From Breviolum minutum Mf 1.05b.01 (lineage: Eukaryota > Sar > Dinophyceae > Suessiales > Symbiodiniaceae): a DNA stretch of 64,000 bases. The stretch covers positions 1 through 64,000 of the forward strand of contig DF239138.1 in NCBI GenBank assembly GCA_000507305.1, in the 5' to 3' direction. Shown piece after piece: positions 55,765 through 64,000 of the stretch. The notes under the pieces were generated by a model that was not told the DNA's origin, did no database searches, and saw only the letters and a program-made list of their open reading frames with translations. The translations under genes and the position numbers were made by a program. Each line of letters opens with the position of its first letter. The stretch's first letter is position 1.

Positions 55765-56707
55765 CTTCACTTTTACAATTATGATGATCAGGAAATTTCA
55801 CAAATCTGAGGAGAAGGTCTTCTTGGACCTGAAGCCCAGGCCTTCTTGGAGGGGTTCCAATTGAAAACCACCACTTGGGGTGACCAACCGGCGGTTGGGT
55901 CGCTAGACTGTGCCAGGCGACAAATACAGGAATATATTGTGATTTATGTTTGACCTATGTCGAAACATCAAACAACATCACAAGATGTACAGCATGACAG
56001 TACGTCTCATAAATCATTTATATGACAAAATCCACACTAACACAACATGTTTCTTTACATACAAAAAATATCATTCATGGATTCCATGTGACTCATGACT
56101 ATGCCTAGTCTTTCTGCCCATGCACTATTCATTGTTTGTTTTTATTGTCTCCATTGTTGCACGAACCTCAAGATGATGAACGTGCTCTGCTTCTCATAGC
56201 ATCTCTACTTTAGATGCCTTGAACCCAACTGACCCCCCTTTTTGTACCCATGGGTCCACCTTCCTGTGATTTATATCTACCCTAGGTATCCCGTATACCT
56301 TCCATTCAGCGGCATGAAAAACGGCCTCAAAAACCATGATGGGAGACCTTTAGATGGATGATAGCCAGACTTCTCAAAGGCTTATCTCCAAAACCAACCC
56401 ATAGGGAAATTCCTCAAAAACCATGACACCAACCCAAACAGAACACTGTTTATAAGGGAAAATCCTCAACATTACATAAAATTACCATACATTTCAGCAT
56501 CAAGTTTGATCCCCCCACAAAAATGGGTGGATTTCTATAGGTTTTTCTCATTTAATCAACCATCCATTCATTAATTTAATTTCAATTCATTTCGTTCATC
56601 TTCCTGGCTTCCTTTTGCGTTGCCGTCTTCTTATTTATACTAAGGTTTTGGTTTGGATCCCTTTCTCCAATCGCCATTTTTAGTCTTAGCTTGAAACAAT
56701 TCTGCAC

Positions 56708-56748
56708 CTTCAAGTGCGCCAAATTCCTTCAAAAGCTTTGCCAAAGAC
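56708..56748 (-). CDS. kinase mini-exon, subdomain V end
   Basis: CCCGAG acceptor, 41 nt reading SLAKLLKEFGALE, donor TGAAG/GTGCAG. Both end phases match the neighbours. Confidence 0.8.
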
Positions 56749-57040
56749 CTCGGGTTCCAAGCTTCGTTGAGGGTTCCAAGCTTCTTCGTCCGACGGATTC
56801 GGTAAGGAGGATCATGACTAGGACTTGGATACGTGGTTAATCACCATGGTTAGTAGGTCCCTTGTGTGGGGTTGTGGGACCCCTTCCAAATGGCATAAAT
56901 GGTTTCTAAATAGGGCTGATCCTAACTAGTTACTAGGTGGGATAAACATCTCCAAGTACATGGGTTACAAAAGATGGTTTCGCAAAATCATCTCAGTCTA
57001 AGGGCGCCCTACCAGGAAAGAAGGCTTTCTTGAGGGTTAT

Positions 57041-57145
57041 CTAGTTGGCGGTTTGAACCCACTTTGCAAAAATTTGCTCGTCAAAGTTTTGCTCATTTCC
57101 CCAGGTAGAGATGAACATAAAAAGTATTTTGAAACCACCACACCC
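57041..57145 (-). mobile_element. family-1 element in kinase intron
   Basis: CTAGTTGGCGGTTTGAACCC to TTTTGAAACCACCACACCCC. The stretch 57150-58060 has a family-14-like copy (about 57240-57480) and no exon. Confidence 0.65.
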
Positions 57146-58067
57146 CTAAATAATCCTAGAATCAGGCCTTATTTCTTTGGGCTGGACACAAAATGTGTGA
57201 CTTCCCGATGTATCGGAACTAATTACAACGGAACTCGAAGGCAAAAGAAATCGGGTACCATATAGAAACTCAGGATTTGGTTCATGAATCATCCATTTAA
57301 AGAGATCTTTGATGAGTAACAGTATAATAATATACCTTGGAACTACCCCCCCACCCAGGATGCAATCGTCACCACCAGGCCGACATTTCATGTTGCGTTT
57401 TTTTTTAAGGCTCGGGCCTCGGGGTTCCCGACCTAAACCTTCTTTAAGCCACTGTTACTGGATGCACCCTCCGAGAAGCCCCACTGGATTATAAAGAAAT
57501 AAAATCCAATGGATTCCTAACGTCTTTTTTCCTAGCAAGTTCCGCCAAAAAACGAATCCTACAATCGTTGGAGGTTCAATAAATTGATAAATCAACCCTT
57601 CAAACATTGCAATCAACCCTTTAAAAAAAGTTGCACAGCGTGTTCATGATTCGTTTTCACTTCTTGTTTTCAGAAAACTCTGATTTAAACCCTATGTTTT
57701 TGGATGTTTTTGTTGATCTGAATCCGAACCCCCGAGAACACCACGTTAAAACATGCCGTTTGAACACACTTTGAGCCTTCATGACGTACATGTCATGAAA
57801 AGCGCCGCCGATTCCCAAAAGGAAAACATGTTTTTTTTCAGAAAAGAAGTTAAGCAATCATAAATCATGAAAAATATTCAACTATAATTATGCACAATAT
57901 GCTGAAGGAACCTACTAATTAGACAATAAACACAAGTATATATATCAACATATAAAAATTGTCCTACTTAAACATGTACTAACAACCTTGTAAGGAACAG
58001 TGTCATGCCCCGTTTTGTTTAAATACGTTTCGAATGAAAAGCTCCCCTATTTTTGCCAAAAAGTGGC

Positions 58068-58097
58068 CCTCCCTCAGCGAGCTCCATAAAAATGTAC
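58068..58097 (-). CDS. kinase mini-exon, subdomain V (30 nt)
   Basis: GAG acceptor behind a pyrimidine-rich stretch, YIFMELAEGG with split codons at both ends, GC donor (GGAGG/GCCACT). It contains the hinge and the GG typical before the alpha-D helix of MAP3Ks. Confidence 0.8.
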
Positions 58098-58372
58098 CTC
58101 AAAAGGTGGGCCGAAATGAGAATGACAATTCAAAAATGCAGGTACGGAACATTAAAAGGCCACTTGCTTGGATGTCCCAGGAAGATAGTAAATGGTTAGT
58201 AAGTAGGCTATAGCCCCAATATACCCCATTTATAACTAGGTTATACCCCATTTACTAACCATTTACTAACTTCCTTGGACATCCAAGTGGGGGGTGGTTT
58301 TCCCCTTACATGCGTCGTATCTATAAAGCTTATATCGGTGAGGATTTATGAATGTTAGGTACCTGATACTGT

Positions 58373-58575
58373 TGATGGCTGAAATCCTGCACTAGTTTTT
58401 TTTGCAGGGGCATCCGACGGTTTGCCCTGTATGTGGCCAACATTTGCTGGAGGGATGGTCAAAAAGGAGCATGAACGCGAATCCTGCACTAGTTGATATG
58501 GTAAATATCCCATTATTTACCCGGATTTATGTCATCCCAGGTGGTTGTTTGGGATTTCTGAACCATCAACAGTAG
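58373..58575 (+). mobile_element. family-3 element interrupted by a short retroposon
   Basis: CTGTTGATGGCTGAAATCC...to...TGAACCATCAACAGTA, with the insertion described at 58383-58494 inside. Confidence 0.8.
58383..58494 (-). mobile_element. 82-bp 5'-truncated retroposon with 15-bp target duplication
   Basis: AATCCTGCACTAGTT at 58383-58397 and 58480-58494 flanks T-run + GCAGGGGCATCCGACGG + TTTGCCCT and a further 50 bp. Same 3' motif as the 55.6-kb insertion. Confidence 0.9.
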
Positions 58576-58678
58576 CGCCTGAAAAGGAACAACTTTAAGA
58601 GGAAAGAAGTCTTCCAATCATCATTTTTAAGGGGTTCTGCTATTCCCGGGTGCAAGATTTGCAATGGAAACACCAAAC

Positions 58679-58774
58679 TCGTTGGTGGTTGAGCCACCCA
58701 TCTGAAAAATTTGCTGGTCAAATTGGATCACTTCCGCAGGGATCAGGGTAAAACATATTTGACACCACCACCTA
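58679..58774 (-). mobile_element. family-1 element in kinase intron
   Basis: CGTTGGTGGTTGAGCCACCC to TTGACACCACCACCTAC. The stretch 58775-60925 has another family-1 remnant (59128-59220), a family-5 copy (59222-59320), family-7 copies and family-14 (60769-60884); no exon found. Confidence 0.65.
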
Positions 58775-60604
58775 CAAAAAGTAAAAAACTATAATAAACT
58801 AACTTGGGTTGTCCCCCTGCCCGGTAACAGTCAATTTCAGGATTTTGTATGATTTTGTCACATTTTGAGGTTAGGGGAAACCTTCCTTTACCACTGGAAT
58901 CGTGGGAGAACCCAAATTTTCCACAACTTTTGCACAAATTTTCCCAAGATTCATATGAAACCCCTTCAACCACCGAGGTCGTGGCTTTCTGTTTTGTGAT
59001 TTTTTCCCCTTTTTCCGGTGGTGAAGCAACTGTTGAACCATAAACTACCAAGCTCAACTGGTTTTTCTCGCCCCGGAGATTTAGTTGCCATCAACAGGTT
59101 TCAGATCGTGACTCAGGGATTTCCTGATTGGAGATTCAAACCCATCGGAAAAATATGAGTCAAAATGGGAATCTTCCCCAATTTTCGGTTGTGAAACTCA
59201 AAACAATATGAAATTTCACCCCCTACCCTCCTGGAAACTAACGTATCGCCTTTTAAAAAATACTTTTGAAGATGATTTTCCTATTCCCCAGATGGGATAT
59301 GTTAGTTCCCTGGAGGGTAGTTTCACATTTCCGTCGAAAAAAGCGAACCAACTCCGAACCCCCCCAAAAAAAGGCGCACAATGTTCCTCCTGCATATTCA
59401 TGACCCAAGTAGCCTCAAGAAGCGCAAAGAACTACAAGGTGGGCGGGCCCCTACAATCGTTATAAATGAAGCTGTAAATAACCCGTATAAAATGGCCGGA
59501 AATAAATGGGGACACTGGGGTTATAACTACCCACTATTTATAGGCAGTTAATCAGAACACCATTTCTAACTGGTTTTAAGGTTCACCCCGGTTTTTATCG
59601 TAAGGGTTGGTTCAACTCATCATCCTGGCAATTCTGTGTGGCCTTTTTGGGGCGGTGAGTTTAAGTGACCCGAAATCAATGGCTAAGTCTTAAATGACCT
59701 GCAAATAGGGAGATAAAAAGGTCACGGCTTGAATCACATGGGAATTTTGGAGCATGCTTCTTGAGGCGCTAAAACTTCGAAAAAAGGGTTAATTAACTGA
59801 TCGATCTCAATTCCCCAGCTATTGTCTTACTTGCGTGTTTGTTAGTTTCAGGAAGAGGTATCTTTACAACTCGTCCTTAGAACATCAAGAATCAATGTCA
59901 TCAATGTCTTGACAGTTTTCTTGTTGAGGTCTTAAAAACCTATAGAAACGGAAGTTCAACGACCATCAAAACTATTAGCTGGAATTAACCTGTCAGAAAC
60001 ATCCAAGAAATGGTCAAATTTGCTACCTTGCAAGCAATGGTTGATCAAAACCTGGCTCTTTTTGGCAAATCCCCAAAATCACCAGTTACAATTAAAAGGG
60101 GAAAACTATATAACTCAATTTGTAGGGGTTATAACCCCAGTTATGTGTTTATATGACCTAGAAGGAATATAACTCCATTCATAACTAGGAGGGGTCCACC
60201 TTGTACATCATACATCTAAGAACCACTAAATGGTTATTGGATTCTTCTGGTGAGTTAATGGCTAAAAAACTGTGCTTTGTATCAACCAATTTCATAATGT
60301 AAATCCAACCCAGGGGGTCCTTGTTGTGGCTAAAGAATCATCAAACAAGACATCAACACTGGGGGTACCATAGATTTCTGTAGTAGGGCCGGGAATATTA
60401 TGGCTACATCAGGTTCTCCGAACACATGTTGTGCATATTTTGTTTGTGATTGTTTTTTTTGTGTGGTTCTCACCCTCCAACCAAAGTTACGGTAAGGACT
60501 GCTTTTCACCTGATATGTTGAGGTGACATCTTTTTTTCAAAAGTTTCTTAAAATCTTAATCTTAAGTTCATCCATGAATCTAGAAGATGTTCAATCAGAC
60601 TTAC

Positions 60605-60715
60605 ACCACGGAAAACTAACAGCAAGTTTGCCCCTGAAAATAGGCCGGGCCTCACAGGGAAAAGTAGCTCGACCAACCACCATCTTTTTAGGTGGGAGCT
60701 GTTACTTTCAGAGAA
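60605..60715. mobile_element. family-4 element in kinase intron
   Basis: CACGGAAAACTAACAGCAAG to GGGAGCTGTTACTTTCAGAG, diverged. Confidence 0.55.
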
Positions 60716-60768
60716 GATGCGACAATGAGATTTTCTTTTGGGGAAGGAGATTTTAGGATTCACCTTGA

Positions 60769-60884
60769 GGGTATCCCGGGCCCAACTAACAGTGGCAAGT
60801 GAAGGTTTATTTATTAGGGATCCCTTCATAGAAATGAACAGATTATTATTTCACTGTTAGTGGGTCGGGGATACCCCCCACGAT
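60769..60884. mobile_element. family-14 inverted-repeat element
   Basis: GGGTATCCCGGGCCCAACTA to TAGTGGGTCGGGGATACCCC with an internal AACAGTGGCAAG block. Others: about 10085-10185, 49175-49295, 53480-53600, 57240-57480 (degenerate). Confidence 0.65.
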
Positions 60885-60929
60885 TCACCTTTATTCCTCA
60901 CATGAGAGCATTGGTCAGTGGTCAAAAAC

Positions 60930-60964
60930 CCTGATGTCATTCCAGATTCAAGCGTTGAGTCATA
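60930..60964 (-). CDS. kinase mini-exon before subdomain V
   Basis: Strong acceptor CCCTTTTTCAG, reads YDSTLESGMTSG, donor TCAGG/GTTTTT. Exit phase 2 fits YIFMELAEGG. Confidence 0.65.
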
Positions 60965-61205
60965 CTGAAAAAGGGAAGGTCTTTGAAAACCAAAAAATCA
61001 CTTGATAGGATGTCTTCATTTCTCACACCTTTTTGCGACTATATAGTGTGTACTTTTCACACATATATATATATGAAATATCATATCAATACAAAAAATA
61101 CAGTATAGACATAGAAAATCCATACGAACTGTACATGTAAAACATCATCCCTCACAGGGCCACACGGGAGTTTCCCCGGGACATTTTTTTGGCTTCCAAG
61201 GTTCA

Positions 61206-61256
61206 AATGATATTGGGATGACGCAAAGACCTGAGAATATCCTCAGCACGGTTTGT
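61206..61256 (-). CDS. kinase exon, subdomain III-IV
   Basis: Acceptor TTCTGACAG, reads TNRAEDILRSLRHPNII; the HPNI motif precedes beta-4 in kinases. The donor is not clear (TGA follows). A few residues before YDSTLE are missing, so another mini-exon may lie in the intron. Confidence 0.65.
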
Positions 61257-61312
61257 CTGTCAGAAGAAAAATCATAAGAGGAAACTTGCAAGGATTGCAG
61301 GATGATACCTAG

Positions 61313-61349
61313 TTGGTGGTTTCAACCCATCTGAAAAATATTAGTCAAA
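61313..61349 (-). mobile_element. family-1 element truncated by the LINE
   Basis: CTAGTTGGTGGTTTCAACCC...ATTAGTCAAAT matches the consensus and then stops where LINE sequence begins. Confidence 0.7.
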
Positions 61350-61506
61350 TGTTTCTTCACTCCAAGGCGCGCGAATCTTTCGAACGCTACTCTCAAACCT
61401 TCCGTATGAGAGTAAAACTGATTGAAACTATGCCACACCAGCAACCAAATGAAAGCACAAGATGACTCAAGCTGAAAATATTCCAGCGTGAAGAGCCTCT
61501 TCAAAA

Positions 61507-62690
61507 TCAAAAAGGGAATTTCCAATCCTTAAGAGCCTGGGTTTTTCCATTGAAGAATTCGACAGCAATCTTTTTGAGGGTCTTAACTTGACAAATCGGG
61601 AAACCAGATTGAATGATGCCAGCAGGAAAAGTTTTGCCGTTGGATTTGGCTTTTGGTGTTACTTTTCCCGGAACGATACACAAATTAAGTTTGGATGCCT
61701 GATTCACACATTTACGCAGTAGCGTAGCTACCTCTGCTGGAGAACAAGCAACTTGAAACCTAAAACTAGAGTCCCAAAAAATATACGCAAGTTCAATGAA
61801 GGAAGTTTGGAACTGTTCACATGAATGCCACTCAAGCTGCGAAAAGAAATCCAAAGCGGTGTGCCAATCAGCAATATTGATTGAAGCATACGATTTTAGT
61901 TGGGTATCTTTAGCAACCTGGGATTTCCAAACATCAGAGGGAGAAATATTCCACAACCATTTGGGGAGTACTTTTTCAAAGAAATGCGTAGGATGTTCGC
62001 AAGTAAGTTCCCTGGGGTGAATCACAAGCGATGATGGAAGAGATTCAGGGGGAATCTCATTTTCTTGGGTCTCTTCATCACACGAAACAGCAATTTTTGA
62101 ACTCACCAAAGCAAGCCACCGTTGCCACTTTCCAATGGCTTCAGACTGTTGGTCAAGTGATATGCTGTTGTTGCGGTAATTTTTCTTACATTCTATCTTG
62201 GCGAATTTATCGGCCTTACGATTACAATAGATATCTAACCAGGTGGTACGATATTGTCTAGCTTGACATTCAGAAATCAACTCACAGGGTACATTTTCAA
62301 GGACATGTGCAGGAATCCATTCGACCCACAATGGACACGGATGAAGTTCACGTCTTTGCATGTAAATGGTCTTGAAAAAACACCACCATTCGAAATGCAT
62401 CCAAGTAGGTGAGATCTCATGTGAATTGAAGAAATACAGGAGTTGATCAACAACAGTTTTGGAATCGGATCTGCAAATGATAGGGGTATCAGATGTACAA
62501 AAAGCCCAAATGATTGCCCACAGTTCGCAAGTATATGAGCTGAGAGCAAGATGGAACACTGGACCAGCATGTACAAGTGAACCTCTTTCGTCAACAATTG
62601 CAAAGGCACCACACGTTTCCCAAAAAAGGTCACAATTTTCGCAGCTTCCATCAGTCCACAAGAGTTTTGGAGGAACAGTGAATTATGTTG
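61507..62690 (-). CDS. LINE RNase H and C-terminal region
   Basis: The frame reads PPKLLWTDGSCENCD, then YTCELWAIIWAF, CRSDSKTVVDQL and YCNRKADKFAK. These are the four acidic positions (D, E, D, D) of RNase H1-type enzymes; WIPAH supplies the usual His region. RNase H removes RNA from the RNA-DNA hybrid during retrotransposition. About 200 further residues to the stop at 61507 have no recognised domain. The domain is in a different frame from the reverse transcriptase: a single -1 shift near 62680-62690 is needed to read both as one protein. Confidence 0.85.
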
Positions 62691-64000
62691 CCAAGTTTTG
62701 ACAGGGATATGTGCGGTTTCCAAGGTCTGAAGACGATATGCAGCCTGAGAACGATTGCATTCAACAATCCCAAGCAACTTAAAGTTCGGGCCTAGTCCTT
62801 GTGGAAGTAATGGACGCGAATCAGCATGAGGAGGGCACGGGCACTCATCAATTATGTGCTCTAATGATTCAGGAGTTTGATTACAGAACCGACACAAGTT
62901 GGACTGTGTAAGTCCTGCTTTTGCTTTCCTGTCATTAGTCAAAGTACACCCAACAAGTTGACTTTCCCAGAAGCATTTAAGCGGCAAGCCATTAACAATT
63001 TCATTCTTAAATTTCCTTGGATTTCTTTGGGTCAACTGGTAGTTGAGAAATCCTTCACAAGGTTTGATATCTTTTCTCACAATGTCAGTGGCAAATTTAT
63101 AACTTTGGTGCCTCACAACGATTTTCAGCACTGTGCTAAGTTCTCTTTTTCCAAAATCAAGGAAGCAAACAGGTTGAGCATCAAAGAACGCAAGATGGAA
63201 AGCATTCGTGTGAGAGATATTCAGGATCTCACAAGCTTGCCTGAAGTTTCCAAGAAGGCTATTCGGAAGAGTATTATCACATTCACATTGGTGTTGCCAA
63301 CAGCGTCTCTCTGTAGGGGTACAATTTTTCAAAAAGAAGACGACTTCAATTATTGTAGAAAAAGCCCTTGTAAGGAAAGGTTCACTCCTGTGAGGATTAG
63401 CCAGCATTGCGATGATAAGCCACCGACACCTCCACATAGGACGATTTTTCCAAATGATAGAAACAAGTTGGTCTTGAATCAGTTTGAGTTCTTTTTTGGG
63501 CACACCAGACAGGTGAGGTGTATAAGCAAGCTGAGGAGAGATTTTAGATCCGATAATGTGCTCTTTTATAACAACAGGACACGGAAGTGCCTTGATGGAT
63601 TTAAGGTCGCGCAAAATCTTTTGGGTCTTTTGAGCATCCCATGCCATTGCTTTTTGTTCACAAGTCTGTATTCTGGCACCTAGAACATCAATAATTTTTT
63701 CGTGAATCATTTTAGGGAAGATTTTTGCAAGCTTCTTTCTTCCAACCGTATTAGATGCCCACGTCGAAGACTTTGAATGGTTTATCAATTGTCCCGTGAA
63801 TTCATCCCAACGGGTTGAAAGTTCAATTGCTTCCCTGAGGAATCTGCAGTTATCCAAGTGCGTCCACAAATAAGCATCATCTACATACACAGCAGCAAAC
63901 ATTCCAGGAAGTTTATCAATGAGTTTAATCCACAATGCCATATGGACATTGATCGCAATCAAACTCAAACTATCACCCTGGATGACACCATTTGCACACG
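62691..64000 (-). CDS. LINE reverse transcriptase, partial
   Basis: The frame is open to the window edge. It starts with the motif NGVIQGDSLSLIAIN, then FAAVYVDDAYLW (catalytic YVDD) and later CRFCNQTPESLEHIIDECP, a LINE-type zinc knuckle. The fingers and early palm lie beyond 64000. After about 62690 the frame continues to 62277 only as a shadow of the RNase H frame. Copies integrated DNA from the element's own RNA. Confidence 0.9.

Larger units (their letters stand above)
45165..61256 (-). other. MAP3K-like serine/threonine kinase gene, split into mini-exons (locus)
   Basis: At least twelve exons of 30-92 nt over 16 kb rebuild most of a protein-kinase domain in order. They cover a subdomain III region (AEDILRSLRHPNII), V (YIFMELAEGG), VIb (HRDIKSANV), VII (KLADFGCSK), VIII (GSFFWMAPE), IX (ADVWSFGCTALE) and XI (LLQSCLQRAPDAR). 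Catalytic D and N of HRDxxxxN, the D of DFG and the E of APE are all present, so an active enzyme is expected. The motif set (HRDIK, LADFGCSK, WMAPEV) is that of STE11/MAP3K-type kinases, which phosphorylate MAP2Ks in signalling cascades. Substrate and role here are unknown. Subdomains I-II (upstream, probably beyond the LINE), a short piece between III and IV, and one between IX and XI are not found. Confidence 0.85.
61350..64000 (-). mobile_element. LINE-type non-LTR retrotransposon, 3' part
   Basis: Minus-strand element continuing past the window end. It carries a reverse transcriptase (QGDSLS and YVDD motifs), a C-x2-C...H...C zinc knuckle, an RNase H domain and a C-terminal extension, in the usual LINE order. 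There is no poly(A) tail at the 3' end. It sits in a family-1 copy upstream of the first visible kinase exon, possibly in a kinase intron. Confidence 0.9.

Overview
This window looks like nuclear DNA of a dinoflagellate. A relict dinoflagellate spliced-leader (SL) sequence lies at 15726-15750 in the doubled, truncated form typical of recycled mRNAs. A second SL fragment lies at 15766-15779 and a decayed one at 34011-34028. Introns use GT-AG and, unusually often, GC-AG boundaries. Every coding segment I can support is on the minus strand, and unidirectional gene arrays are common in this group. Genus cannot be told from the sequence. All exon calls were made by eye from reading frame, splice sites, phase and domain fit, with no search run.

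Most of the window is introns and intergenic DNA packed with at least a dozen families of short (80-180 bp) terminal-inverted-repeat elements, plus microsatellites. The real exons are tiny (30-190 nt). From low to high coordinate: (1) 2.5-5.3 kb, exons of an unknown gene (A); (2) 7.4-10 kb, weak single-exon candidates; (3) 14.93-15.75 kb, a retroposed mRNA carrying a complete 186-codon frame; (4) 16.3-18.5 kb, a CS-domain (NudC/p23-like) gene, possibly reaching 20.9 kb; its long upstream intron holds an 868-bp palindrome (18757-19624); (5) 22.6-28 kb, isolated good exons of unknown genes; (6) 31.3-32.3 kb, the start of a gene whose protein begins MVDYSKWDKL; (7) 33072-33941, an intact intronless proteasome lid subunit RPN12/PSMD8; (8) 34.8-44.9 kb, more exons of unrecognised genes; (9) 45.2-61.3 kb, a MAP3K-like protein kinase split into at least a dozen mini-exons; (10) 61.35-64 kb, the 3' part of a LINE-type retrotransposon (reverse transcriptase, zinc knuckle, RNase H) broken by a frameshift and running off the window.

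The most interesting system is the repeat family I call family 1 (about 100 bp, ends CTAG-T/G-TGGTGGTT...AACCACCACCTAG). One copy (5085-5189) is, to the base, a GT-AG intron inside an open reading frame. At least five other copies end exactly where a minus-strand reading frame opens. All 23 copies or fragments I recognise have the same orientation relative to the genes, unlike another family here that occurs both ways. These features fit introner elements, transposons that insert as ready-made introns. At least one other family (family 3) also abuts an exon at a usable splice acceptor, and family 7 at a donor.

The RPN12 and 15-kb genes show a second theme: mRNAs copied back into the genome. 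Two very short retroposon insertions with perfect 14-15 bp target-site duplications (55599-55660, 58383-58494) share a 3'-terminal motif with the 15-kb retrogene.
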